Shown: in pieces, positions 1 to 10,340 of the stretch
Layout: each line of letters begins with the position of its first letter
Numbering within the stretch: position 1 is the stretch's first letter
Assembly (NCBI GenBank): GCA_963827785.1
Contig: CAWHCT010000044.1
Coordinates: 31,485 to 95,484 of the forward strand
Direction of reading: 5' to 3'
Origin: Site-B1 sp963827785
GTDB lineage: Bacteria; Bacteroidota; Bacteroidia; Flavobacteriales; Flavobacteriaceae
Length of the DNA: 64,000 nucleotides
Made by a program: the position numbers and the translations under genes
The notes under the pieces: generated by a model
Seen by the model: only the letters and a program-made list of their open reading frames with translations
What the model was told of the DNA's origin: nothing
Databases searched by the model: none

Positions 1-2522
1 TGAATATCCCAAACATCACCATTTAACCATGTTGAAGTCGATTCCCAGTCACCATCCTCTTTTGTTTCATAAGGAATTGGTGAGGTTTGTTCCTGAATGG
101 AATTAATATTATATAAAGTTGCATCTCTTTCAGGATAACCCGACTCGTTAAAAGTTACTCCTCCGGTTATAATATTCATTGGATAATAAGCCTGTAAGAT
201 TTGACCAAGGAATAGTATTTTCAGTAAAAAAGTCCGTTATATCTCTAGGTACAACTTTTCCCTTTACAACTCCAGTTAAAGGTTGTCCAGGGGTATCAGT
301 ATTTTGTTCAATTTCCTGAAATACCATTTGTTGCATTTGGTCTTCTGTTAATGCAACATCAAACACACGTACTTCATCAATAGATCCTTTAAAATATTCA
401 TGAATCTGTTAAGTGAATTTTTACCTATAGTAAATTTCATCACTCATTTGAACTTAATAAACCCTGAAATAGATTAGCATTAGATTCTCTAGCTCACCAT
501 TAACATATATCATCAGATCCACTTGATTGATCATAAACGGCTGCTACATGATACCATTTATTTAAATCAAATCTAGGGTATGATAAGGGAATAAGAGTCT
601 CCATTAACCCTTACCTTTAAATTCCTGTCATCGTTAACAAATATATTAAATTATCCTGACCCACAACAAACCAATCATCACTCAAATTCGATCATCTAAC
701 TTGATCCATGCCATAATTGAGGCAGCAGATTTACCATTATTAGTATTTGTGCACTGTCCAAATAATCATCTATACCATCAAAATCTATTGTAGCCGAACC
801 AAATGTAGAAGCATCACGATAATCAATCACCACCGACAAAAACACCATCATCAGTGATTCCTAAATCACATCGTATCTGGTAAGTCGTTTGCAGGATCAT
901 TGAATTTCATCATTAACATCTCGAGGATCATTAGTTCTCCTCCTTCAAATTCATCATCTAAACCATCACCATCTGTATCCGATTCCAAATACCGCAAGAA
1001 CATATTCGATCCCGTTTTCATCCATATCCGGAGTTCCATCATTATCAGGAGTCTGTATCCAGGAAGTCAGGAATATCCGTCACCATCTGTATCACTTATA
1101 TCAAACCCATTGGTATAAGCTGTATCCAATCCTGTATTGGGCAAAATCAATCACACCCATTAGGTTGAGCGTAACCTAATGTAGCTTTGAGCTTCCACAT
1201 TGTCTGGAATACCATCACCATCGGCGTCTATATCTAATTCGTTATTTATGCCATCACCATCTGTATCTTCTCCATATTAAAATTATTAAAGATAGGGGCT
1301 TTATAGTCAAATATATCACATTGAGTAAATGACATTGCATAATACCTTGTCTGGAGTTATATTTGCATTATCTCTTTTAAGCTGCATTTTTATTTCAAAA
1401 TAATCATTATTGTCACTATTTCATCCGTTGCATCTAGTTTAAATTGAAAATAGGATCTTAAAATTGTATTTGTATGAAAAGCCATCATAAGTAACTGTTC
1501 CTGCAGTAATTCCTGCATCCATCTCATAATCATCTTGAGTTAACGAAGTTGGATTATCAACTCCGTATGCAGAAGGATTATAATATCTTACAGATTCCTG
1601 ATAATTATCTGTTCCATCACAATCCCAAGTAGTTCCACCAATACTGAATAAGGTTGTGTTGGAATCGTGTTGGTATCATCTGTTGGATCATCAGGGTCAT
1701 TATCTACTAAAGTAAACCGGAATGTTATTCCAGGCACCGTTTCGGATCAGTACCACATTATTAAATCTAATTCTTGTTTGTAAAGAATGTAGGCAACTAT
1801 TTACCAATCAGTCATCATCTAGATCAACTAGAGTTGCATTATCAAGTTCAATAATTTCGACTAACACATCATAACCTTCTGTTGCATTCGAAAATCTATA
1901 AACAGCACCTACCTGTCCAGCACCTCCAGTTTCTGGAGTCGGATCTGAATCTATACACCAGTGCCACTTAAAAATACTAAGGCTGGAACCTGGCAATTAA
2001 ATTGATTCAAATCTAATCCTTCAGCAGTATCTAGAATACCATCATTGTCATCATCTGACATCTATAAGGTCAATTACACCATCAAGATCTGTATCATCAA
2101 AATTGCATTGTGTATTACTATTTACATTAAAATTTGATTAGGACCACCTGTACTAGTAAGCTGAATTAATATCAATATTTTGATCAGCAATTCCTTCAAC
2201 TTCTACAGTCAATGACCATTCCAACTAGACCAGCCTCCGGCAAAGATCAAACAATTTTACTGAATAATTACCTGCATCAGGATCAACTGTTAAACAGCCT
2301 AAATCATAAGTTGCTGTAAAAACATCAGAACCGGACGATGAAACATGTCGGAATTAGTTAAAATGTTAAATTATTTGCTTGGTCATAAACTTCAACTTTA
2401 TTTTGAGCAGCATTGTTTGGCCAGTTTACGGTTATCTTTACTCGGTTAGTTTGAGCAAAAATAAAACTGCTGGATATTAATGCAATTAATAAAAGCAGTT
2501 TGCTTGAGTAGTTTTTTTTCAT
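1..2522 (-). CDS. Large secreted TSP3-repeat surface protein, 5' part, frame-disrupted
   Basis: The start codon at 2520-2522 opens a signal peptide (MKKNYSSKLLLLIALISSSF, then IFAQ) followed by TNRVKITVNWP. This matches the mature start of the protein encoded at 57540-61757. Homologous pieces follow in order through calcium-binding type thrombospondin-3 repeats (DxDxDG), a LamG/concanavalin-like segment and the segment ending GDVWDI at the window edge. The reading frame breaks many times, in both directions, while protein similarity is kept in all three frames. The gene therefore looks like intact coding sequence read with many indel errors; a decaying pseudogene is the alternative. The product is probably exported and, by analogy with its paralogue, carries a C-terminal type IX sorting domain beyond the window. 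The substrate or adhesion target is unknown. Confidence 0.75.
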
Positions 2523-2781
2523 AGTGTTAGGACATTTAATGGAAAAAAAACAGACCTCAAATCTGCTAATTTTCCTTGTTATTAAATCATTTCTTCAATT
2601 AATAGCAGAACTAAAGTACTTTAAAACCAGTAACTTAATTAATTTATTCGATTAATTATGAGCTATTCTCGTTGAAATGCCGGATAAAAGTTGAAATGTA
2701 AAGAAAAAAGGATAAGATTATTTTTTTTGGTACGGAGAGATAAGTAGTATAAAAAATAAGGATTTTTACTAAAATAGCAGG

Positions 2782-3085
2782 CTATTTATTAAAGGAATAT
2801 TCCTTTTCAACCTTGCAAATCCGGACATGATAACTGCTGTACCATTTTTCTTTCCAATTTTCTGAGCGACTAGATGGTCTAAATTCTGTCTTCCAGTTTT
2901 TAATAGCATCTAAACTGTCCCAATAGCTTATAGTAATTCCAACTGTCATTTCTGGCACTGTCCATTCCTAAAAACCCAGGTTGTTGTTTGGCTAATTCCT
3001 CCATCTTTTGGGATGTTTCATCATAGCCATTTTCAACATCAGTTCTTATTGAAGTGAATATGACAGCGTAATAAGGTTCTTTCAT
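2782..3085 (-). CDS. ABM-fold (antibiotic biosynthesis monooxygenase-like) protein
   Basis: A protein of about 100 residues beginning MKEPYYAVIFTSIRT, with the ferredoxin-like ABM (COG2329) pattern: KMEELAKQQPGFLG, then, after the frame is restored, GITISYWDSLDAIKNWK and YHVRICKVEKEYSF. An extra base near 2944 breaks the frame after MDSARND; without it the protein runs to the stop at 2782. ABM proteins are small dimeric enzymes or stress proteins, and the physiological substrate cannot be read from sequence. The gene starts 6 bases after the corrected end of the isoaspartyl peptidase gene, so the two probably share a transcript. Confidence 0.8.
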
Positions 3086-3091
3086 AACAAG

Positions 3092-4196
3092 TCAATCTTT
3101 ATAAATAGCTATTTTTATATCATCCTTGCTAGTCATACTGGCACGATACATTCCGGCTGTATTGAATTCCAAACGCTATATTCCCGTTTTTATCAACCGC
3201 AATTATACCGCCATCACCTCCTAATTCCGGGACCTTTTTCTGGATTACTTCTTTAGCGGCCTCATCCAAACTCAGACCTTTATATTCCATTAATGCTGAA
3301 ATGTCATGGGCTACCATAGCTCTTATAAAATATTCTCCCCAGCCAGTACTGGATACTGCACAAGTATTGTTGTTGGCATAAGTTCCCGCACCAATAATAG
3401 GCGCATCACCAATGCGTCCCCAGCGTTTATTGGTCATTCCTCCAGTTGAAGTTCCGGCAGCGAGATTTCCATTTTTGTCTAAAGCCACACAGCCAACCGT
3501 ACCGAATTTATAATCCTTGGTATCATGATCATAAAAAGCTGATTTTCTGATATTGTCGATTTTTTCTTTTTCCAATTCTTTGACCCGATTTAAGGATCTC
3601 ATTCTATTTTCAGTATAGAAATAAGATGGATCAACGATATCTAAATTTTGTTCTTTAGCAAACTGTTCTGCTCCATCGCCTGACAGCATTACATGTGGAG
3701 ATCTCTCCATAATTGTTCGAGCCAGACTTATTGGGTTTTTGACGATTTTCGTTCCGGCGGAGGCACCTGCATTGAGATTTGAACCATCCATAATTGATGC
3801 ATCTAATTCGTTGGTTCCGGCATTTGTAAAAACAGCTCCTTTTCCAGCATTGAATAAAGGGGAATCTTCCAAAACAGTAATGGTTTTTTCAACTGCATCA
3901 AGACTTGTTCCACCATCATTTAAAATCGAATATCCAATTCGAATTGCCTCTTCAAGCTTCTCTTTGTAAGCAGCCTCTTTTTCAGGGGACATATTTTCTT
4001 TTAAAATTGTTCCGGCGCCACCATGAATAGCAATAGCAAATTCATGATTATTATTTTCGAAAGGACTTGGAGGTGGAGGTGGTGGAGGTGATTGAATTTC
4101 ACTTTCTTTGATTTCGGAATCAATTAGTCTCCCTTCATTTCTACAATTAAAGAGAAATACAATGCCGACTATTATTAAAAAGATATTTTTTTTCAT
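3092..4196 (-). CDS. Isoaspartyl peptidase / L-asparaginase (Ntn-hydrolase), lipoprotein
   Basis: Plant-type asparaginase family: it hydrolyses isoaspartyl dipeptides and L-asparagine after autocleavage into two subunits. The body begins FAIAIHGGAGTI, and the cleavage site and nucleophile lie in GTVGCVALD, with Thr233 when counted from the start at 4196. GTSTGGMTNKRWGRIGD supplies the substrate-binding loop. I chose the ATG at 4196 because it opens a lipoprotein signal (MKKNIFLIIVGIVFLFNC). A proline run (residues about 40-45) links the lipid anchor to the enzyme. An extra base near 3167 breaks the frame after IAFG; the corrected protein continues FNTAGMYRASMT to the stop at 3092. It is likely a periplasmic, membrane-tethered enzyme and is followed by the ABM-like gene. 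Confidence 0.88.
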
Positions 4197-4277
4197 AAGA
4201 ATTCTTAGATAAATTAAGTGCACTAAAGTTAGTACTTTTTAGGACTGAAGGAATCTGTAAAAGCAACTTTTTATCAG

Positions 4278-4285
4278 TATCTTTG
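4278..4285 (+). promoter_or_regulatory. Putative -7 box of the aldehyde dehydrogenase promoter
   Basis: TATCTTTG fits the Bacteroidota -7 consensus TAnnTTTG and lies 35 bases before the ATG. No convincing TTTG -33 element is seen at the usual 19-21 base spacing. Confidence 0.4.
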
Positions 4286-4320
4286 CCCTAGATTAAATAA
4301 TTCGTAAAAAACATATAAAT

Positions 4321-5877
4321 ATGCAAGCAGTTGTTATTGATTTCGGAATAGAAAAAGCACTTAAAGAGTTAGGTGTTAAAGAAATAAATGAAGGAACTTC
4401 AACTGGTTCTAATTGGTTTTCCAAAGGAGAATTAGTTAAAAGTTATTCACCTGTTGACGGCAAGTTAATAGGATCGGTTAAAACCACTACCAAAGATGAT
4501 TATGAAAAAATGATGAAAACGGCAACATCGGCATTTAAAACATGGAGATTAATGCCTGCGCCTCAAAGAGGAGAAATAGTTCGTCAATTTGGAGATAAAT
4601 TAAGAGAAAAAAAAGAAGCGTTAGGGAAGTTGGTATCCTATGAAATGGGTAAAAGCTATCAGGAAGGATTAGGAGAAGTACAGGAAATGATAGATATCTG
4701 TGATTTTGCGGTTGGACTGTCACGTCAGTTACATGGATTAACTATGCATAGTGAGAGACCTGGACATAGAATGTATGAGCAATACCATCCGTTGGGAGTT
4801 GTAGGAATTATTTCAGCATTTAATTTTCCAGTGGCTGTTTGGGCTTGGAACACTGCCTTAGCATGGATTTGCGGTGATGTATGTGTATGGAAACCATCAG
4901 AAAAAGCGCCTTTGTGCGGAATTGCCTGCCAGAATATTGCAGCGGAAGTCTTTAAAGCGAATAATTTACCTGAAGGGATCTCATGTTTAATTAATGGCGA
5001 TTATAAAGTCGGTGAATTAATGACAAAAGACAATACGAGTGCCGTTAATTTCTGCAACAGGATCTATCAGAATGGGTAAAATTGTAGCTCAGGAAGTTGC
5101 AAAGAGATTAGGTAAATCCCTTTTGGAGTTAGGTGGTAATAATGCCATTATTGTAACACCTGATGCGGATATAAAAATGACCATAATTGGTGCTGTTTTT
5201 GGTGCTGTTGGAACCGCTGGACAACGTTGTACTTCAACTCGAAGATTGATCATTCATGAAAGTATTTACGACAAAGTTAAATCGGCACTAGTTGATGCTT
5301 ATAAACAAATGCGAATTGGAAATCCATTAGATCGAAAACAACCATGTAGGACCGTTAATTGACAAAGATGCAGTAAAAATGTATCAGGCTAGCTTTAGAT
5401 AAAGTTGTGGAAGAAGGTGGAAGGGTTATTGTTGAAGGAGGAGTACTTTCAGGGGAAGGCTATGAGAGTGGTTGTTATGTAAAACCTGCGATTGCCGAAG
5501 CTGATAATTCGTTTGAAATAGTGCAACATGAGACTTTTGCTCCGGTTTTATATTTATTAAAATATAATGGAGGAGTTGAAAATGCTATTGAGATACAAAA
5601 TGGTGTTGTTCAAGGGTTATCTTCAGCCATAATGACCAATAATTTGCGTGAAGCTGAACGTTTCTTGTCTGTAGCGGGTTCTGATTGTGGTATTGCAAAT
5701 GTGAATATTGGAACTTCGGGTGCAGAAATTGGCGGAGCCTTTGGTGGTGAAAAAGAAACAGGAGGGGGACGTGAGTCCGGAAGTGATGCATGGAAAATCT
5801 ATATGAGAAGACAAACGAATACCATAAATTATACAACCAATTTACCATTGGCTCAGGGAATAAAATTTGATTTGTAA
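4321..5877 (+). CDS. Aldehyde dehydrogenase, ALDH7-like (aminoadipate-semialdehyde type)
   Basis: NAD(P)-dependent aldehyde oxidation. The protein shows the family order: NAD-binding FNFPVAVWAWNTALA and WKPSEKAPL, SATGSIRMG, the general base in SLLELGGNN (Glu269, frame-corrected) and the nucleophile in GTAGQRCTS (Cys303). The C-terminal FGGEKETGGGRESGSDAWK is typical of ALDH7 enzymes, which oxidise alpha-aminoadipic semialdehyde in lysine breakdown; the exact substrate is inferred. Corrected length is about 517 residues, normal for the family. The frame is broken by one extra base at each of about 5038, 5333 and 5391. Removing each restores conserved sequence (for example ENNHVGPLIDKDAV), so errors rather than a dead gene are likely. 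A terminator follows directly. Confidence 0.9.
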
Positions 5878-5894
5878 TAATTATATAAATCTTT

Positions 5895-5927
5895 TAAAAA
5901 ATCACATGTTCAATGTGGTTTTTTTAT
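5895..5927 (+). terminator. Rho-independent terminator after the aldehyde dehydrogenase gene
   Basis: A-run, CACAT stem, GTTCA loop, ATGTG stem, then seven T residues. The A and T runs extend the stem, so it may act in both directions. Confidence 0.75.
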
Positions 5928-5929
5928 GC

Positions 5930-5999
5930 AAAAAACCTTGCTTCAGTGCCGGAACTTTGTCGGGAGAAGCAAGGTTATAAATAATGATTAATAGCACTG
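5930..5999 (+). repeat. Hairpin repeat, copy 1
   Basis: A-run, then CCTTGCTTC (5936-5944), a loop containing AGTGCCGGAACTTTGTCGGG, then GAAGCAAGG (5966-5974), a perfect 9-bp inverted repeat. It is followed by ATAAAT and TGATTAATAGCA. Copy 2 lies 224 bases downstream with the same order and one substitution in the loop. It could be a mobile palindromic repeat or a small structured RNA. Confidence 0.7.
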
Positions 6000-6152
6000 C
6001 AAAAATCGCAATACTGCATGTATTGTCCGAAATTTTTTTATAAATAATTAAAAGAAAATAATTTATAATCGATAAAAAACCTATTTAACCGCTGAGCAGT
6101 TTAAAATAAATAATTTGGCTTGTTTTGAGTGAGGAGTTAGACCTATTTAAAC

Positions 6153-6223
6153 AAAAAAACCTTGCTTCAGTGCCGTAACTTTGTCGGGAGAAGCAAGGTC
6201 GTATATAAATTTGATTAATAGCA
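6153..6223 (+). repeat. Hairpin repeat, copy 2
   Basis: Same element as at 5930: CCTTGCTTC (6160-6168) and GAAGCAAGG (6190-6198) flank AGTGCCGTAACTTTGTCGGG. The flanks ATAAAT and TGATTAATAGCA are kept, so the repeat unit is about 65-70 bases and extends beyond the hairpin itself. Confidence 0.7.
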
Positions 6224-6331
6224 ATACTAATTTCGTAAAAAATCAGTAATCAACCACTAAAAAATCTATAATTGGTCAATAAATCTGTATAAGTGGTAAT
6301 TTTATACATATATGTTATTAAATTTATTCAA

Positions 6332-7465
6332 TTAGCTATATTTAACTTTCCTTAAAATTCTGACAGACTCTTTGTAAAGCTCAAATAATTCCTCACTATA
6401 ATTTCTTAAATAAGGTCTGGCTTCATTGAGTTTGTCGATTGCTTCATGAAATAGATTTAAGTAACATATTAAATACGTTGCCGGAAGGTTCTTTAGATCT
6501 CGCTCTTCGTTTTTATTTAATAAAAGACCTTTTTTTAATTTATCCAGAATAGAATTATTTGCATTGTAAATGTGATGCAAAACTTTTTTATCAAATTGAG
6601 GAGGTTCAAAAAGCAGCTTCGTTTCTATACTGTAATTGACACTGTCATCAAACAGAATTTTAGTTTCTTCAAGTTTATAATATTTGTAATTATTATGAAG
6701 ACCAAGATTAACATATTCTATTATCTTAAAATGGTCATTATCGAAAGAGATGGAAACCTCGTCTAAAGTGGAGAAGAATAATCTTACCTGTTCATTGATG
6801 AGTTCAATATCCACCCTTGAATAAAATTCACCATCTTCCACAATTTTTTGTTGCCCGGACCAGCATAACACAAAATATTCTTTGAACACCTTATATTGTG
6901 GATTAAAATCCTGTCGCTTGTTCATGAAATGAAACACACCATCTAAAGTATATTCAATATTATTTTGTGCATGGTTTTCAATAGCGGCAACAATTTCAGA
7001 ATTGACATCTTTAATTTCTATGTCAAACACTTTGGGCATGCTCATGCTGCCGTCCCTAAGAAAAACAGATCCACCATAATATTTCCAAATATTTTTACGA
7101 AGGGAGGTAATTTTATCATTCGCCCTGATGGTTACAAGCCCAACAACTTTATCATCAGGTAAATGTGGAAAAGGTATATTTTCGTATTGAACAATAGGCG
7201 GATTTGCTAAGTAAGCATTAATTAAATTTTGGATTTTGCTGTCATCGAAAAAATCCACACCAACAATATTGTTATCCTCATCTTCAACACCAATAACAAT
7301 ATATGAGTTGTTTTTAGGATTACTGTTTGACAAAGCACAAATATGCTTTAAGAATTTGGCCTTTCCTTCTTTCTGACTTATGTCGATCTTCCGCTTTTTA
7401 TCGTAAAAGCTATTCTCATCATTATGAGCAAGCAGGTTTTTTATAAGGAGGCGTTTATTGATCAT
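6332..7465 (-). CDS. AlbA_2/Schlafen-type putative DNA- or nucleotide-binding protein
   Basis: 377 residues. The N-terminal 150 or so residues fit the AlbA_2 (Schlafen, divergent AAA_4) domain: EGKAKFLKHICALSNS, then YIVIGVEDEDNNIVGVDFFD and the strand VVGLVTIRAN. The C-terminal half (about residues 155-377) has no domain I recognise and is rich in charged and aromatic residues. Family members are often annotated as ATP-binding or transcriptional proteins, but the biochemical role is not established, so I assign none. Its start codon directly abuts the stop of the SDR gene, showing it is the last gene of a three-gene minus-strand operon. Confidence 0.7.
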   Translation of the reverse strand: MINKRLLIKNLLAHNDENSFYDKKRKIDISQKEGKAKFLKHICALSNSNPKNNSYIVIGVEDEDNNIVGVDFFDDSKIQNLINAYLANPPIVQYENIPFPHLPDDKVVGLVTIRANDKITSLRKNIWKYYGGSVFLRDGSMSMPKVFDIEIKDVNSEIVAAIENHAQNNIEYTLDGVFHFMNKRQDFNPQYKVFKEYFVLCWSGQQKIVEDGEFYSRVDIELINEQVRLFFSTLDEVSISFDNDHFKIIEYVNLGLHNNYKYYKLEETKILFDDSVNYSIETKLLFEPPQFDKKVLHHIYNANNSILDKLKKGLLLNKNEERDLKNLPATYLICYLNLFHEAIDKLNEARPYLRNYSEELFELYKESVRILRKVKYS

Positions 7466-8218
7466 TTAAAGGTCCTTCTTGACTATTGTACTGTTTGCCT
7501 GAGCAGTTGGAAACACCAGCAAATCTGCAATATTAACATGTTGTGGTCTTGAAATTGTAAAATAAATGATTTCTGCAATGTCCTCAGCCTGTAAGGCTTT
7601 GAATCCTTTATAAACTGAATCAGCTTTTGAATCTCCTTTAAAGCGAACCTTGGAGAATTCGGTTTCAACCAAACCAGGGTTTATTGCAGACACTTTAATT
7701 CCGAAAGGATTTAAGTCAATTCGCATCCCTTCAGTAATTGCAATAACAGCATGTTTGCTCCCACAGTAAACATTCCCTTTAGGATATACTTCTTTTCCTG
7801 CCGATGAACCAATGTTTACAATATGTCCGGATTGCCTTGCGGTCATTTGAGGAATCACCGCCTTACTGACATACAAGAGGCCTTTTACATTAATATCCAT
7901 CATAGCATCCCAGTCATCTAAACTCCCATCCTGAATAGGATCAAGCCCATGAGCATTTCCGGCATTATTGATCAAAATATCTATTTGCTTAAATTTTTCA
8001 GGAATGGAATCAATGGCCTTTTTAACTTCAGTTTTATCTCGTACATCAAAATTTAATGTACAGACATCTGTTAATTTTTCCAATGCATGTTCAACTATTT
8101 CCAGGCGTTCTTGTCGTCGCCCGCAAAGGATAAGATTTATGCCATGTTTTGCGAACTCATGAGCTGTTGCTCTTCCAATTCCGCTGGTTGCTCCGGTTAT
8201 AAGTGCTGTTTTTTTCAT
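7466..8218 (-). CDS. Short-chain dehydrogenase/reductase (YdfG-like)
   Basis: 250 residues, a normal classical SDR length. Cofactor motif TGATSGIGRA lies at residues 7-16, followed by CGRRQERL (the basic residues suggest NADP preference), NNAGNAHG, the active-site strand IVNIGSSAGKEVYPKGN and the catalytic YCGSKHA. INPGLVETEF follows, as in the serine/3-hydroxy acid dehydrogenase subgroup (YdfG), which reduces or oxidises small hydroxy acids; the substrate here is inferred. It starts one base after the aldo/keto reductase stop and abuts the AlbA-type gene. Confidence 0.9.
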   Translation of the reverse strand: MKKTALITGATSGIGRATAHEFAKHGINLILCGRRQERLEIVEHALEKLTDVCTLNFDVRDKTEVKKAIDSIPEKFKQIDILINNAGNAHGLDPIQDGSLDDWDAMMDINVKGLLYVSKAVIPQMTARQSGHIVNIGSSAGKEVYPKGNVYCGSKHAVIAITEGMRIDLNPFGIKVSAINPGLVETEFSKVRFKGDSKADSVYKGFKALQAEDIAEIIYFTISRPQHVNIADLLVFPTAQANSTIVKKDL

Positions 8219-8219
8219 T

Positions 8220-9093
8220 TTAAGGTACTTTATGTCCTTGACTTGCTGTCAGTATTAAAAACCAATCTTCCAGTTCCAATTCTATTTTGGTTGCCTCCAT
8301 GGCGTCTTTAATTCGTCGTTTGTTTGTTGTGCCAATTACCGGATGGGTTTTTGAAGGATGTTTCAGTAACCAGGCTAAAAGCAACTGGTCTTCGGTCGCC
8401 TGATACTTATCCAAAAGTTCACCAAGTTGTTTGTGGATTCTTCGGGTTTGTTCAGTATCTTCCTTGAATACGTGTCCTAGCGGTGACCAGGCCATTGGGG
8501 TTATATTCTTGATCATCATTTGATCAAGAAAACCATTATACATTGCAGAATCAGCTGTTAACGAAAATTCTATTTGGTTGACGGATATTGATAAATATTT
8601 TGAAATTAGATCTACTTGTGAAGATGTAAAGTTAGAGACACCAAAGTCCTTGATCTTCCCTTGATTTTTAAGAAGCACTATTGCTTCAGCAATTTCTTCA
8701 GGTTGCATAAGTGGACTTGGTCTATGAAGCAGGAACAGATCCAAATATTCTGTTTGCAGGTTTTTAAGAGATTCCTCTGCAGACCAAATTATGTAATCCT
8801 TACTGTAATTATAATGTTTGACTTTATTATTCCTATTTTCTGCCAGGTACTGAATACCACATTTAGAAATAAGTTCTATGTCTTCACGTTTAATTCCGCT
8901 TTCCGTGAAGGCATTTCCAAATTCAGATTCAGTTGTATAGCCTCCATAAATGTCTGCATGATCAAAAGTAGTTACATGATTATCAACACAATGGTTCATT
9001 AAGGAAATCATCTCATTTTTTGACAAGGGCTTTACCAAAACTTCCCCAAGACATGACTCCGGCAATTATTCTTGAATAGTTGTTTTTAGTCAT
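8220..9093 (-). CDS. Aldo/keto reductase
   Basis: TIM-barrel oxidoreductase using NADPH to reduce aldehydes or ketones. Catalytic region FDHADIYGGYTTESEFG (Asp and Tyr of the tetrad), then DLFLLHRPSPLMQPEEIAEA, GVSNFTSSQ, NQIEFSL and the cofactor-binding end PVIGTTNKRRIKDAM. It resembles the YdhF-like oxidoreductase group. The true start is the ATG at 9093 (MTKNNYSRIIAGVMSWGSFG); an extra base near 9024 separates this beginning from the rest. Corrected length is about 290 residues. First gene of a tight operon with the SDR gene (1-base gap), which suggests linked carbonyl metabolism. Confidence 0.88.
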
Positions 9094-9254
9094 TTAATTC
9101 AATTAAAGTCTAAAATTAGAAAACAAAATACTTATAAACTCTTTTAAATACTGGAATTTTTAACCAATTATTAACAGCATTAATAGAAATATTTTAACAA
9201 TTTGCACCGTTAAAAAATGTTCATTACATACGAGTTCTAAAAAATTAAAACAAG

Positions 9255-10257
9255 ATGGAAGAAACCAGTACAATCGATATTAAAGCGATTAATGAAAAAA
9301 TTGAGAAAGAAAGTGCTTTTGTTGACCTACTAACACTGGAAATGAATAAGGTTATTGTAGGGCAAAAGCATATGATTGAAAGACTATTGATCGGATTGTT
9401 GGGACAAGGACATATATTACTGGAAGGTGTTCCGGGTCTCGCTAAAACTTTAGCAATAAGCAGCTTGTCTAAGGCTATAGAAGCCAGTTTTAGCAGAATA
9501 CAATTCACACCAGATCTTTTACCGGCCGATGTTGTTGGCACATTGATCTACAATGTTAAGGAGAATGATTTCTCAATAAAAAAAGGGCCGATTTTTGCCA
9601 ATTTTATTCTTGCTGATGAGATAAACAGAGCACCTGCAAAAGTCCAATCTGCTTTACTGGAGGCCATGCAGGAAAAGCAAGTGACCATAGGTGATGAAAC
9701 TTACATTCTGGATAGACCATTTTTGGTTATGGCGACCCAGAATCCTGTTGAACAGGAAGGAACTTATCCTTTACCTGAAGCTCAGGTTGACAGGTTTATG
9801 CTTAAAACTATAATTGATTATCCAAAAATGGATGAGGAGCAATTAATTATGAGGGCCAATTTGAAAGATAGCCTTGAAAAAATTAAACCTGTTGTTTCCG
9901 TTAAGCAAATACTTAAAGCTCAAAGTGCTGTTCGTGAGGTTTATATGGACGAAAAAATTGAAAAATATATACTGGATATAGTATTTGCAACACGTTACCC
10001 TGAAAAATATAAACTTTCAGAATCTAAAGCCTCTAATTTCTTTTGGAGCTTCACCTAGAGGAAGTATTAATTTGGCAAATGCTGCAAAATGTTATGCATT
10101 TATCAGGAGAAGAGGCTATGTGATTCCTGAAGATGTGAGGGCTGTGGTTCATGATGTGTTGAGGCACAGAATTGGAATTACCTATGAAGCCGAAGCAGAA
10201 AATGTAACTTCAGAAGATATCATTAATAAAATTGTAAACGAAATAGAAGTACCATAG
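9255..10257 (+). CDS. MoxR-family AAA+ ATPase of the bat operon
   Basis: AAA+ ATPase thought to act as a chaperone for von Willebrand A proteins encoded next to it. Walker A GVPGLAKT at residues 58-65, Walker B LADEINRAP with Asp121-Glu122, then ATQNPVEQEGTYPLPEAQVD (sensor 1 and arginine-finger region), and a C-terminal lid ISFGASPRGSINLANAAK. One extra base near 10021-10023 breaks the frame between KYKLSE and LKPLISFGASPRG; the corrected length is about 334 residues, usual for the family. It heads a nine-gene run ending with batE and has 161 bases of upstream spacer for the operon promoter. Confidence 0.93.
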
Positions 10258-10281
10258 GAATTCAGATTTTAGAATGACGAA

Positions 10282-10340
10282 TTACGATTTGTGATTTTTT
10301 AGAAATCGTAAATCAAAAATACACCATCGTAAATCAAAAA
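10282..10340 (+). repeat. Short direct and inverted repeats before the DUF58 gene
   Basis: ATCGTAAATCAAAAA occurs exactly at 10305-10319 and 10326-10340, a 21-base period. TTACGATTT (10282-10290) is the inverted copy of AAATCGTAA (10303-10311), so an RNA hairpin is possible. The second copy ends immediately before the DUF58 start codon. Confidence 0.65.

Larger units (their letters stand above)
5928..6331. other. Gene-free stretch holding a duplicated hairpin element
   Basis: No credible reading frame on either strand. The stretch lies between convergent genes and is dominated by the two repeat copies listed separately. A shorter repeat, ACCTATTTAA, occurs at about 6079 and 6142. The rest is simple AT-rich sequence. 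Confidence 0.6.

Noticed and set aside
900..1118. Plus-strand reading frame of about 70 codons near the left edge
   Set aside because: It is antisense to the TSP3 repeats of the surface protein, and its serine-rich composition is typical of the reverse complement of Asp-rich repeats.
4321..5877. Aldehyde dehydrogenase as three separate genes or a pseudogene
   Set aside because: Each break is a single extra base, and all catalytic residues are present once the frame is restored; error is simpler.
5928..6331. Hairpin repeats as ordinary terminators of the neighbouring genes
   Set aside because: A proper terminator already follows the aldehyde dehydrogenase gene; the repeats keep a conserved long loop and lack a T-run after the stem.
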